Shown piece by piece: positions 16,312 to 25,098 of a stretch of DNA of 64,000 bases. The notes beneath the pieces are model-generated. The model did no database searches and was not told the DNA's origin. It saw only the letters and a program-made list of their open reading frames with translations. Positions within the stretch are counted from its first letter, which is position 1, and every line of letters starts with the position of its first letter. A program made the position numbers and the translations under genes. Source of the stretch: Nocardia suismassiliense. GTDB taxonomy: Bacteria; Actinomycetota; Actinomycetes; Mycobacteriales; Mycobacteriaceae. Where the stretch lies: NCBI RefSeq assembly GCF_900269665.1, contig NZ_LT985361.1, positions 6,232,707-6,296,706 on the forward strand, in the 5' to 3' direction.

Positions 16312-17811
16312 TCAGGTTGTGAGCTGTTCCACAAGATCGGCGGCCGAGGTGACCCCGTCCAGCAGCTTGCCGACGTGCGCCTTTGTGCCGCGGCGCGGCT
16401 CCAGGGTGGGGATGCGGACCAGCGAATCGCCGCCGAGGTCGAAGATCACCGAATCCCAGCTCGCCGCGGCGATGTCGGCGCCGAACCGGCGCAGGCATTC
16501 GCCGCGGAAGTAGGCGCGAGTGTCAGTGGGCGGGTTGGTCATCGCGTCCATCACCTGCTGCTCGGTGACGAGCCGTTTCATCGAGCCGCGGGCCACCAGG
16601 CGGTTGTACAGGCCCTTGTCCAGGCGCACGTCGGAGTACTGCAGATCCATCAGGTGCAGCTTCGGGGCCGCCCAGCCCAGTCCCTCACGCTGGCGCATGC
16701 CCTCGAGCAGGCGCAGCTTGGCGGGCCAGTCGAGCAGGCTCGCGCATTCCATCGGGTCACGCTCGAGCAGATCGAGCACCATGGCCCAGTTGTCGATGAT
16801 GTCCTGCACGCGCTTGTCGTCGTTGCCGGTGCGGTCCATGAACTTGATCACGCGGTCCAGGTACACCCGCTGCAGCGCCAGTCCGGTGAGCTCGCGGCCG
16901 TCGGCGAGCGCGACGGTGGCGCGCAGCGTCGGGTCGTGGCTGATCGTGTGCACGGCGGTGACCGGGCGGGCCAGCTGCAGATCGGTGAGATCCTCGCCCG
17001 CCTCGATCAAGTCGAGCACCAGCGCGGTGGTGCCGACCTTGAGGTAGGTGGACATCTCGGCCAGGTTGGCGTCGCCGATGATGACGTGCAGCCTGCGGTA
17101 CTTGTCCGCGTCGGCGTGCGGCTCGTCGCGGGTGTTGATGATGCCGCGCTTGAGCGTGGTTTCCAGGCCGACCTCGACCTCGATGTAGTCCGAGCGCTGG
17201 GACAGCTGGAAGCCCGCGGTGTCGCCGGACTGCCCGATGCCGACCCGGCCGGAGCCGGTGATCACCTGACGGGACACGAAGAACGGGGTGAGGCCGAGGA
17301 TGATCTGGTTGAACGGGGTGTCGCGGCTCATCAGGTAGTTCTCGTGGGTGCCGTAGGAGGCGCCCTTGCCGTCCACGTTGTTCTTGTACAGCTGCAGGCG
17401 CGGGGCGCCGGGCACGCTCGACGCGTGCCGCGCGGCGGCCTCCATCACTCGCTCGCCCGCCTTGTCCCAGATGACCGCGTCCAGCGGATCGGTGACCTCG
17501 GGTGCGGAGTACTCGGGGTGGGCGTGGTCGACGTAGAGCCGGGCGCCGTTGGTGAGGATCATGTTCGCCGCGCCGACCTCGTCGGCGTCGATCACGGGCG
17601 CCGGTCCGTTCATCCGGCTCAGGTCGAAGCCACGCGCGTCGCGCAGCGGCGACTCCACCTCGTAGTCCCAGCGGGTGCGTTTCGCGCGCGGCACACCCTC
17701 GGCGGCGGCGTAGGCGAGGACGGCCTGCGTGGAGGTGAGGATCGGGTTGGCCGACGGCTCGGTTGGGGTCGAAATGCCGTACTCGACCTCGATTCCGATG
17801 ATGCGCTGCAT
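16312..17811 (-). CDS. dop: Deamidase/depupylase Dop
   Basis: A 499-residue paralogue of PafA with the longer length typical of Dop. It deamidates the C-terminal Gln of Pup and removes Pup from tagged proteins. GIEVEYG at the N-terminus and NGARLYVDHAHPEYSAPE with Asp95 match the known active-site position of Dop, and INTRDEPHADADKYRRLHVI is the shared nucleotide-binding segment. It precedes pup on the same strand. In M. tuberculosis the Mpa ATPase gene lies shortly upstream of dop; here a DUF418 gene on the other strand occupies that side. Confidence 0.96.
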   Translation of the reverse strand: MQRIIGIEVEYGISTPTEPSANPILTSTQAVLAYAAAEGVPRAKRTRWDYEVESPLRDARGFDLSRMNGPAPVIDADEVGAANMILTNGARLYVDHAHPEYSAPEVTDPLDAVIWDKAGERVMEAAARHASSVPGAPRLQLYKNNVDGKGASYGTHENYLMSRDTPFNQIILGLTPFFVSRQVITGSGRVGIGQSGDTAGFQLSQRSDYIEVEVGLETTLKRGIINTRDEPHADADKYRRLHVIIGDANLAEMSTYLKVGTTALVLDLIEAGEDLTDLQLARPVTAVHTISHDPTLRATVALADGRELTGLALQRVYLDRVIKFMDRTGNDDKRVQDIIDNWAMVLDLLERDPMECASLLDWPAKLRLLEGMRQREGLGWAAPKLHLMDLQYSDVRLDKGLYNRLVARGSMKRLVTEQQVMDAMTNPPTDTRAYFRGECLRRFGADIAAASWDSVIFDLGGDSLVRIPTLEPRRGTKAHVGKLLDGVTSAADLVEQLTT

Positions 17812-17956
17812 AGGTCGAGCCTAACGGGCACCGCCGGGCGAAGTCCGTCGGCAGGCTGCGCCGGGCCGGGGACGACGGCGGTGGAGGTCGATCTCATCCC
17901 GCGCGTCGTACTTCCGGAGGATTCTCGCAGCCCCAGGTCGGCGCGATAGTCGGTGC

Positions 17957-19171
17957 ATGACCGAATCTCTCGCCACACCGCACGCCGACGCGGGGCGGCA
18001 TCGCGCGGCAGCCGCGCAGGCACCGGCCGGGCGCTCGCGCTTGGTCGCCTTGGATGTGCTGCGCGGTATCGCGATTCTCGGCACCCTCGGCACCAACATC
18101 TGGATCATGACGAACCCCGAAGGGCTCATGGGCTACGTCGATCAATTGAACGGACCCGCGAGCGGCTGGATCTGGGCCGAACGCGTGCTGCAACAGCTGG
18201 CCCAGGGCAAGTTCCTCGGGCTGCTCACCATCATGTTCGGCATCGGGCTCGCGATTCAGCAAGCTTCGGCGCAGCGCGGCGGGCGGCGCTGGCCGGGCAA
18301 GTATCCGGTGCGCGCGGGACTGCTGCTCCTGGACGGTCTGCTGAACTTCCTGTTCATCGCGGAATTCGATGTGTTGATGGGATACGCGATCACCGGTTTG
18401 GTCGTCGCCTATGTCCTCGCGACAAGTGAACGCGCGCAACGGCGTTGGCTGATCATCGCGGCGAGTATTCACGTCGGCATGCTCACCTTGCTCGCCCTGG
18501 CGATAGCGTTCGCACCGGAGCAGGACGCCGAGCCGCGCCGGCCGCTGGACCCGAATCCTTATGCCGACGGGTCGTTCTGGGATCTGGTGGTGTTCCGGGT
18601 GCAGCACGCGGGCGAGTTCCGGGTGGAGACGGTGTTCGTATTCGCCATGTCGATCGCGCTGTTCCTGGTGGGCGCCCGGCTGTTTCGGGCCGGGGTGTTC
18701 CGGCCGGAGGGCGCGGCGCTGCGTAAACGGTTGCTGATCATCGGTTTCGGTGTCGCGGCGCCGATCGACCTGGTCGCCGGCGTGGCGGGCGGCGGTGACC
18801 TGTTCCTGTTCACTCGCTACGGCACCGCGCCTTTCGTATCGCTCGGCATCCTCGCGCTGGTGGCGCACTTCTATCTGCGCAAGCCAGACGTCGGATTCGT
18901 GGGCAGGCGGCTCACCGAGGTCGGCCGTACCGCGCTCAGCTGCTACATCCTGCAGAACCTGGTGGCGTCGATCCTCTGCTACGGCTGGGGTTTCGGCCTC
19001 GCGGCCCGCGTCTCCGGCGACGCGCGAGTGCCGTTCACCGTGGGCGTCTACCTGCTGGTTTCGCTGATCATCGTGGCCGGTGCGCATCTGTGGTTGCGCC
19101 GGTTCGAGCGCGGGCCGGTCGAATGGGCTTGGCACCACAGCTTCCAGTTGCTGACCGGCGGAAAAGCCTGA
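17957..19171 (+). CDS. DUF418-family multi-pass membrane protein
   Basis: A 404-residue membrane protein with RLVALDVLRGIAILGTLGTNI near the N-terminus and about eight to nine hydrophobic segments, the last part containing RTALSCYILQNLVASILCYGWGFGL, a pattern typical of the DUF418/YeiB family, which is related to membrane acyltransferases. The first 30 residues are Ala/His/Arg-rich and cytoplasmic. Function is unknown; a role in envelope or acyl metabolism is only a guess. It is divergent from dop with 145 bp between them. Confidence 0.82.
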   Translation: MTESLATPHADAGRHRAAAAQAPAGRSRLVALDVLRGIAILGTLGTNIWIMTNPEGLMGYVDQLNGPASGWIWAERVLQQLAQGKFLGLLTIMFGIGLAIQQASAQRGGRRWPGKYPVRAGLLLLDGLLNFLFIAEFDVLMGYAITGLVVAYVLATSERAQRRWLIIAASIHVGMLTLLALAIAFAPEQDAEPRRPLDPNPYADGSFWDLVVFRVQHAGEFRVETVFVFAMSIALFLVGARLFRAGVFRPEGAALRKRLLIIGFGVAAPIDLVAGVAGGGDLFLFTRYGTAPFVSLGILALVAHFYLRKPDVGFVGRRLTEVGRTALSCYILQNLVASILCYGWGFGLAARVSGDARVPFTVGVYLLVSLIIVAGAHLWLRRFERGPVEWAWHHSFQLLTGGKA

Positions 19172-19224
19172 CTGAATCAGGAGGGGAGACGTCCGGCCCG
19201 CGGAGCTACGTGGGCCGGACGCCC

Positions 19225-19986
19225 TCACAATGAGTTGGCGGACTGGGCTTTCGGTGCCGACGGCAACTCGATGTGGTCGATGACCACCCCGACGTCGAGG
19301 TTCGCGACGAGCCCCGCGTCGTCGAATTCGATGGTCCCTGCCATACCGGCGCCGCTGAATTCGAGCAGTCGATTGTCCTCGAGGAATCCGGTGACCAGTC
19401 CCCGCCTGCTCAGGTAGCTCTGGGTGGCCCGCCGATGGTCGACCAGCGGCAATGCGTTGAAGCCGTGGGCGAGTACGCGCGCGAGGCCCGCCGCGCTCGG
19501 CGGCGGTAACTCGAACGCCGGGTGCTCCACCAGAAACGCCACGCAGGTGCCGTCGGTGACCCCGCAGTACGAACTCCAATGCCCGGAAATCACTTTCGCG
19601 GCGTCCAGCAGCAGGGTCGCCACCTGGTGTGGCTCGGGCGTGGCGCGGCCGAGCGCGACCGGCATTTCCGCGGCACACAATTCGGCGACGCCGTAGCGGA
19701 AACCGAACTCGCGCACCATGCGCGCGACCGCGATCAGCGGCGGCGCGAAACCCCATGGATTAGCCCAGGCCCACAGCCACGTCTCGGCGTCGGCGGTGCC
19801 GAGCAGGTGAAAATTCGTGCACTCGAATGTCTGGTCTTCGCCGATGAATTCGAGCCGCCGCTCCTCCATATCGGCCTGCCACCGGTGCGGACCGAGCAGT
19901 TCCTCGACATGTAGGCGATGCTCGAGCGACAGCAATCCCGCGTCGTCGAGCAGCCTCGTCAGGGGCACAGGTTCGGACACCGGCAT
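19225..19986 (-). CDS. Conserved hypothetical protein, DUF6882-like
   Basis: A 253-residue soluble protein. The segment FHLLGTADAETWLWAWANPWGF and the long helical middle resemble a family of actinobacterial proteins I recall as DUF6882; this assignment is from memory. The function is unknown. An ATG at 19986 is used; the frame continues 11 codons upstream without a better ribosome site. It is convergent with the DUF418 gene (53-bp gap) and precedes nothing it obviously depends on. Confidence 0.65.
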   Translation of the reverse strand: MPVSEPVPLTRLLDDAGLLSLEHRLHVEELLGPHRWQADMEERRLEFIGEDQTFECTNFHLLGTADAETWLWAWANPWGFAPPLIAVARMVREFGFRYGVAELCAAEMPVALGRATPEPHQVATLLLDAAKVISGHWSSYCGVTDGTCVAFLVEHPAFELPPPSAAGLARVLAHGFNALPLVDHRRATQSYLSRRGLVTGFLEDNRLLEFSGAGMAGTIEFDDAGLVANLDVGVVIDHIELPSAPKAQSANSL

Positions 19987-20077
19987 GAGCGTAGTCAACG
20001 CACGCCGCGTCGTAGGCATCCTCGCCCGGCGCTGGTTTCGTGTCGAAATGCATCGCCCGCGATCGCTGGGCCCGGAA

Positions 20078-20788
20078 TTACTCGGCGCGCAACGCTTCCG
20101 GGCGGGCCAGCAGATCGCCGACGACCACGTCGCGTTCCAGTGGCACGCCGAGGCTGCGCGCGTTGCCCTCGAAGAGCGCGAGTACGGATTCGGTGAGGAT
20201 GCCCTCGACCTGATCGGAGGCGAGGGTGCTGTTCGGGTCGGCGCGCCAGCTGTTCACCACGCCGTCGACGAAACCGATGATGCCGAAGGCCATCGGACGC
20301 GCGCGCCCCGGGTCGATGCCGAAGCGGGACAGCCAAAGGGCGAACAGGTCGGCCAGCCGGCCGCCGATCCGGTCCTTCGCCCCGGCCAGCGACGAATCAC
20401 CCTGCGGCGCCGCGCCGCCGATGAAGCGGTGCAGGTTCGGGTGGCGTTCGACCCAGCGCACGTAGGTGCCGACGGCGCCGCGGACGGCATCGCGCACGGT
20501 GCCGTCGGGGTGCAGCTTCGGCATGATCTGCGCCAGTAGCGATTCCAGGATCTGGCGGCGGATCTGCTCGTCCAGATCGGTGCGGCCGTCGAAATGCCGG
20601 TAGACGACCGGGCGGGGCAGGTTCAGGCGGTCGGCGATCTGCTGCACCGACACCTCGACACCGTGCTCCTCGATGACGGTGATCGCGGCGTCGATCACGT
20701 CGGCGCGGCGCTGGGCCTTGTGCCCGTTCCAGCGGGTCGCGCGCCCGTCGGAGACGGGAGGCTCGAGGTTTCCGCTGGTCGTGGTCAC
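20078..20788 (-). CDS. TetR-family repressor of the adjacent oxygenase operon
   Basis: A 236-residue regulator with an N-terminal TetR helix-turn-helix: RRADVIDAAITVIEEHG, then VSVQQIADRLNLPRPVVYRHF (recognition helix), and an all-helical ligand domain. The GTG at 20788 is chosen because it places the DNA-binding domain after a normal short leader; the longer frame would run through the divergent promoter. It is divergent from the diiron oxygenase gene, and an inverted repeat at 20822-20857 covers the -10 element between them, so self-regulation and repression of the operon are likely. Confidence 0.85.
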   Translation of the reverse strand: MTTTSGNLEPPVSDGRATRWNGHKAQRRADVIDAAITVIEEHGVEVSVQQIADRLNLPRPVVYRHFDGRTDLDEQIRRQILESLLAQIMPKLHPDGTVRDAVRGAVGTYVRWVERHPNLHRFIGGAAPQGDSSLAGAKDRIGGRLADLFALWLSRFGIDPGRARPMAFGIIGFVDGVVNSWRADPNSTLASDQVEGILTESVLALFEGNARSLGVPLERDVVVGDLLARPEALRAE

Positions 20789-20812
20789 AGAATCACGATA
20801 CCCGCCCGGCGG

Positions 20813-20857
20813 TTGACTGCGACAGAGTGTCTCACTAATCTGAGTGTGACAGCTTGT
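20813..20857 (+). promoter_or_regulatory. Promoter and overlapping TetR operator of the diiron oxygenase/monooxygenase operon
   Basis: TTGACT (20813-20818), a 17-base spacer and TAATCT (20836-20841) form a good sigma-70-type promoter reading toward the gene at 20888. An inverted repeat, GTCTCACT (20829-20836) and AGTGTGAC (20843-20850) around AATCTG, matches at seven of eight positions and extends with weaker symmetry to 20822-20857. Because it covers the -10 box, binding of the divergent TetR would block transcription. Confidence 0.7.
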
Positions 20858-20887
20858 ATCGGTTAGTCGACATGTTGGAGAGCAGTC

Positions 20888-21787
20888 ATGGGCAACGAAG
20901 CCGCACTGATCCCCCAAGAGTCCTTCGCGCAGCGCCTACTGGCCGGCTCGGTCAAGAAGTCCTACGACCCGGTGGTCGACATGGACTGGGACGCGCCGCT
21001 CGATCCGGACAAACTCTTCCTCCCGGCGGCGGTCGTCTCGCTGTACGGCACCGAGCTGTGGGAGTCGATGACGCCGCAGCAACAGCGCGAACTGTCCCGC
21101 CAGGAACTGGCGAACGTGCTCTCGGTCGGCATCTGGTTCGAGAACCTGCTCAACCGGCTGCTGTTGCGCGAGTTACTCGCCGACGACCCGACCAGCAGGC
21201 ATTCGCATTACACCCTCGTCGAGATGGGTGACGAGTGCAGGCACATGATGATGTTCGGCAAGCTCATCGACCGCATCGAGGCCCGCCCGTACTGGCCGCG
21301 GCGCGCGGGCAGACTGGTGATCGGCGTGCTGCCGCTGTTCCTGCGCGGCTCGATGACCTGGGTCGGCGCGCTGGTCGGCGAGGAGATCTTCGACGCGATC
21401 CAGCGGCGCACCCTCGACGATCCGGAGTTGCAGCCCTTGGTGTCTCGTGCGATGCGCATCCACGTCACCGAGGAGGCGCGCCACATCGGCTTCGCCAGGG
21501 ACGCACTGGCCCGCATGGTGCCGACCATGTCGCGCGCCGAACTCGCTTACACCAGACTGTGTGTCGCGATCGCCGCACCACTGTTCGTCTATCTCTTGAC
21601 CAACCGGCATATGTACACCCGCGCCGGTTTGGACGGGCGCGCGGCCCGGCGCATCGCCACCAAGAATCCGGACGCCAAGAAGGCGCTCGGCATCGGCGCC
21701 GCGAATCTCGGTGTCTTCCTGCAGAAGCAGGGCCTCATCGGGCCGATCGGCGAGTGGATCTGGCGGCGACAGGGGCTGCTCGCATGA
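20888..21787 (+). CDS. AurF-type diiron oxygenase
   Basis: A 299-residue helical protein with two ferritin-like iron-binding signatures: EMGDECRHM (ligands E116, H119) and TEEARHIGFARDAL (E196, H199), plus carboxylates in the first and third core helices (for example the helix near residue 73-85 and GEEIFDAIQ). This is the AurF/PF11583 pattern; AurF itself oxidises an arylamine to a nitro compound, but family members near flavin monooxygenases act on unknown substrates. The start ATG follows GGAGAGCAGTC. Its stop overlaps the next ATG (ATGA), so the two enzymes are translated together. Confidence 0.82.
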   Translation: MGNEAALIPQESFAQRLLAGSVKKSYDPVVDMDWDAPLDPDKLFLPAAVVSLYGTELWESMTPQQQRELSRQELANVLSVGIWFENLLNRLLLRELLADDPTSRHSHYTLVEMGDECRHMMMFGKLIDRIEARPYWPRRAGRLVIGVLPLFLRGSMTWVGALVGEEIFDAIQRRTLDDPELQPLVSRAMRIHVTEEARHIGFARDALARMVPTMSRAELAYTRLCVAIAAPLFVYLLTNRHMYTRAGLDGRAARRIATKNPDAKKALGIGAANLGVFLQKQGLIGPIGEWIWRRQGLLA

Positions 21788-23550
21788 TCGAGAACCCCGA
21801 AATCGTCATCGTCGGTGCCGGTTTCGGCGGTATCGGCATGGCCATCGAGTTGCGCAAGGCGGGCATCGACGATTTCGTCGTGCTGGAGAAGGCCGGCGAG
21901 ATCGGCGGCACCTGGCGGGAGAACACCTATCCCGGTGCGGGTTGCGATGTGATGTCGCTGATGTATTCGTACTCCTTCGAGCCGAACAAGCGGTGGACGC
22001 GCATGTTTGCTCGTCAGCCGGAGATCCTGGACTATCTGCGCCGTACCGTCGACAAGTACGACCTGCGCAGGCACCTGCGCCTGCACGCCGAGGTGGTGAC
22101 CCTCGACTTCGACGACGCGGCCGATCGCTGGGACGTCGGTCTGGCGGAGGGGCGGCATTTTCATCCGCGAGTGGTCCTGATGGCGCCCGGCCCGCTGCAC
22201 GAACCGTCGGTGCCGGACTTTCCCGGCCGGGACACCTTCCGCGGCAAGAGTTTCCACTCCGCCGAGTGGGACCACGACTTCGACCTCAGCGGCAAGCGGG
22301 TCGCGGTGATCGGCACCGGTGCCAGCGCGGTGCAGTTCGTGCCGCAGATCGCCAAAGAGGCTGGGCATGTGACGGTGTTCCAGCGTACCCCGCACTGGAT
22401 CGTGCCGAAACCGGACCGCCCGCTCTCCCCCGTGGAACACCGGGTGTTCCGGTATCTGCCCGGCGCCCAACGGCTCTACCGCTGGGCGATCTACTGGGGC
22501 TACGAGTCGCTGATTCCCGCGTTCATGAACCCGGAGCTGATGCGCCGGGTGGAAACCGTCGCCCGCGGCCACCTGCACCGCCAAGTCCGCGATCCGGAGC
22601 TGCGTGCTCGGCTCACGCCGGACTACCGGCTGGGCTGTAAACGAATTCTGGTGTCCAACAACTTCTATCCCGCGTTGCAGCGGGACAACGTCGAGCTGGA
22701 GAGCACGCCCATCGCGAGCATCACCGAGTCCGGTATAGCCACCGTCGACGGTGCCGAGCAGCCCTTCGACGCGATCATCTACGGCACCGGCTTCAAGATC
22801 TCCGACCGGTTCGCCGACCAGCACATCGTCGGCGCCAACGGCCTTACCCTGCAACATGCTTGGCGCGACGGGGTGGAGGGATTCCTCGGTGTGGCGGTCA
22901 ACGGATTCCCCAACCTGTTCCTCATCGTCGGCCCGAACTCCGGCGGCGGGCACCAATCGATCGTCTTCATGATCGAGGCGCAGGCCCGCTACATCCGGCA
23001 GTGCGTCGAGTTGCAGCGCAAGACCTCGACGACCCGGATGGAGGTGCGGGCGGCGACCCAGCACGAGTTCAATCGCCGGACCCAGGCGAAACTGGCTGGG
23101 ACCGTGTGGAATTCCGGCGGCTGCCAGAGCTGGTATCTCGACGAGCACGGCGTCAACCGGGCCGCCTGGCCGGGCTCCAGCGTGTCCTACTGGCGCACCA
23201 TGCGGCACCCGGACCCCGGCCACTACGACCTCACCGTGGCGGCGGATCGCGAACCGGCACACGAGTATTCGGGTCCCGCCACGCTCGACTCCCCCGGTTC
23301 GCTACTGCCGGTGACGGTGACGCTCAGCGGGCACGCCGACCCGATCGATGGCCGATATCACTGGTACGGACGCATCCGGGCCGCCGACGGGGCCGACCTG
23401 CCCGATCCTGGCCGCGCCGAGGTATTCCTGACTCTTCCCGGCCGCTTCCCCACCGCGGGGCGACTACAGGAGCGCGCCCCGTGGGGCAACCTGCGCATCG
23501 TCGGCGTCGGTGACCCACCGTTCGCGCTGGAGCCTGCCGAAATCCATTGA
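21784..23550 (+). CDS. Baeyer-Villiger-type flavin monooxygenase with C-terminal DUF4873 domain
   Basis: A 588-residue FAD/NADPH enzyme. FAD-binding GAGFGGIG (11-18), the Baeyer-Villiger fingerprint FxGxxxHxxxW at 152-162 (FRGKSFHSAEW), the NADPH-binding GTGASA (177-182) and a second family motif near YGTGFK are present. The last 95 residues (from about 490, beginning near GHYDLTVAADR) form an added beta-rich domain that I assign to DUF4873, a tail found on actinobacterial monooxygenases of this type. Family members insert oxygen next to a ketone or oxidise heteroatoms; the substrate here is unknown. The ATG overlaps the stop of the diiron gene. Confidence 0.87.
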   Translation: MIENPEIVIVGAGFGGIGMAIELRKAGIDDFVVLEKAGEIGGTWRENTYPGAGCDVMSLMYSYSFEPNKRWTRMFARQPEILDYLRRTVDKYDLRRHLRLHAEVVTLDFDDAADRWDVGLAEGRHFHPRVVLMAPGPLHEPSVPDFPGRDTFRGKSFHSAEWDHDFDLSGKRVAVIGTGASAVQFVPQIAKEAGHVTVFQRTPHWIVPKPDRPLSPVEHRVFRYLPGAQRLYRWAIYWGYESLIPAFMNPELMRRVETVARGHLHRQVRDPELRARLTPDYRLGCKRILVSNNFYPALQRDNVELESTPIASITESGIATVDGAEQPFDAIIYGTGFKISDRFADQHIVGANGLTLQHAWRDGVEGFLGVAVNGFPNLFLIVGPNSGGGHQSIVFMIEAQARYIRQCVELQRKTSTTRMEVRAATQHEFNRRTQAKLAGTVWNSGGCQSWYLDEHGVNRAAWPGSSVSYWRTMRHPDPGHYDLTVAADREPAHEYSGPATLDSPGSLLPVTVTLSGHADPIDGRYHWYGRIRAADGADLPDPGRAEVFLTLPGRFPTAGRLQERAPWGNLRIVGVGDPPFALEPAEIH

Positions 23551-23561
23551 GCCGGAAGGGA

Positions 23562-24386
23562 CTATGCCGTCCAATTCTGCCGCGCGGCCCACTGTGCGGG
23601 AGTAGTCGTCGTCCGCCACACCAGTTCGGCGGGTAGCGGAGGCGGCGGTGCCGCGGCAGCCTGCTCGTAGATGCCCGCGACGGCTTCGGCCGCGGTTTCG
23701 CCGATGACCGGAGCCATCAGCCGTCCGTATTCGGCGGGCGGTATCTGCACCCAGCGCACCGGACGTCCGACTGCCGTACCGACTGCGGCCGCGAGGTCGT
23801 CACCGGTGACCGCCGCTGGGCCGGTCGCCAGGGTGACCCCGGATTCCGTCCCGCCGGCCAGTGACTCGGCGATGCGGTCGCCGATGTCATCGAGCGATAC
23901 CCACTCATCAGGGACGCCCGCCGGTAGTGGATAGGCCACCTCGCCGTCCTGCGTGATGCGCCGAATCGACCACGGCTGCAACAGATTTTCCAGATAACGA
24001 CCGGCGGGACCGGTCGTTGCCCCGTACGCCACCGCACCAGGCAGTTCCCGCATGAGGTGCACTCGCGCGTCGATGAAGGGCACCCCGATCGGCTCCGGCG
24101 GTAACCCCGTCGCCGGATTGAACACTGCCCGCTCGATCCCGGCTTTAGTCAGCGCGGCGAGGATGGTCTCGGCGTACCGCACGACGACCGGTTCGAACAG
24201 CAGGGGCAGTTGTACGAGGACTGCGTCCGCCCCGGTGTACGCCGAGACCAGCGAGTCGATATCGGACAGGTCGGCATTGCGGGAGTTGAGTGGCCGAACC
24301 ACCCAACCTGCCGCGGCCAGCCTGCCGCTTATCGCCGCTCCCTGCGCCCCGGTGGCGCCGTGCACTGCAATCGTCTTGGTTGTCAT
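23562..24386 (-). CDS. NmrA-like NAD(P)-binding protein
   Basis: A 274-residue atypical short-chain dehydrogenase: HGATGAQGAAISGRLAAAGW at the N-terminus is the NADP-binding motif GxxGxxG, followed by a Rossmann core and a C-terminal substrate-binding part (WVSLDDIGDRIAESL, PAEYGRLM). Proteins of this kind act as quinone-type reductases, isomerases or redox sensors; the exact reaction is unknown. It is divergent from an HxlR regulator over 65 bp containing a perfect dyad, a layout common for electrophile- or quinone-responsive pairs. Confidence 0.8.
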   Translation of the reverse strand: MTTKTIAVHGATGAQGAAISGRLAAAGWVVRPLNSRNADLSDIDSLVSAYTGADAVLVQLPLLFEPVVVRYAETILAALTKAGIERAVFNPATGLPPEPIGVPFIDARVHLMRELPGAVAYGATTGPAGRYLENLLQPWSIRRITQDGEVAYPLPAGVPDEWVSLDDIGDRIAESLAGGTESGVTLATGPAAVTGDDLAAAVGTAVGRPVRWVQIPPAEYGRLMAPVIGETAAEAVAGIYEQAAAAPPPPLPAELVWRTTTTPAQWAARQNWTA

Positions 24387-24405
24387 GCCCCGAGTCTGCG
24401 CGTGA

Positions 24406-24424
24406 TACTTCCTTTACGGAAGTA
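24406..24424. promoter_or_regulatory. HxlR operator between divergent genes
   Basis: A perfect inverted repeat, TACTTCC and GGAAGTA around TTTAC, lies midway between the divergent NmrA-like gene (start 24386) and the HxlR gene (start 24452). HxlR proteins bind such dyads next to their own gene, so this is the likely operator for both. Confidence 0.65.
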
Positions 24425-24451
24425 CGCACATTTCTCGCATATACTATTTGA

Positions 24452-24790
24452 ATGGAAAGTATCCAGGTAGAGGCACCGATGACGCCCGAACAGTGCCCGG
24501 TCACCCGCACCCTCACGCTCGTGGGCAGCCGGTGGACACCCCTGGTCATCTACCACTTGCACGCAGGCACCCACCGCTACGGCGAACTGCAACGCGCCCT
24601 CCCCGGCATCAGCCCGAAAACCCTGGCCGACCGCCTGCACGTCCTCGAACGCCACGGCCTGCTCACCCGCACCGTCTACCCCGACAAGCCGCCACGCGTC
24701 GAATACACCCTCACCCCCAGCGGCCACCGCCTCGGCAACATCCTCGACTCGGTCGCCGACTGGGCCGCCGAACCCGACGTCACCATCTGA
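24452..24790 (+). CDS. HxlR-family winged-helix regulator
   Basis: A 112-residue regulator with the family signature CPVTRTLTLVGSRWTPLVIYHL (Cys at the position used for redox sensing in several homologues), then RYGELQRALPGISPKTLADRLHVLERHGLL as the winged helix and RVEYTLTPSGHRL as the wing. It probably controls the divergent NmrA-like gene in response to an electrophile or oxidant. A second ATG nine codons in is a possible alternative start. Confidence 0.87.
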   Translation: MESIQVEAPMTPEQCPVTRTLTLVGSRWTPLVIYHLHAGTHRYGELQRALPGISPKTLADRLHVLERHGLLTRTVYPDKPPRVEYTLTPSGHRLGNILDSVADWAAEPDVTI

Positions 24791-24816
24791 CCCCACGATT
24801 CGGGCAGAATCGAACC

Positions 24817-25098
24817 ATGGCAACGGCAACCTGGCAGGGTCGCGTCCTCGCGAGCAGCGACGACACGGTCATCGTCGAAGGCAACCACTACTTCCCACCG
24901 GACTCCGTGCACACCGAGTTCTTCCAACCATCGCAGTCCCACACGTTCTGCCCATGGAAGGGCACCGCCAGCTACTACACCGTGGTCGTCGACGGCGAAA
25001 CCAACGAAGACGCGGCCTGGTACTACCCCGACCCCAAGCCGGAAGCAGCCCAGATCAAGGACTACGTCGCCTTCTGGCGCGGCGTCGACGTCGCCTGA
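24817..25098 (+). CDS. DUF427 protein
   Basis: A 93-residue protein with the family motifs YFPPDSVHTEFF, CPWKGTASYYTVVVDG and AAWYYPDPKPEA. DUF427 proteins are small and widespread in actinobacteria; their function is not established. The ATG at 24817 starts at the conserved family N-terminus, 26 bp after the HxlR stop. Its last 37 bases overlap the end of the convergent oxidoreductase gene, which is unusual for two genes that both look real. Confidence 0.85.
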   Translation: MATATWQGRVLASSDDTVIVEGNHYFPPDSVHTEFFQPSQSHTFCPWKGTASYYTVVVDGETNEDAAWYYPDPKPEAAQIKDYVAFWRGVDVA

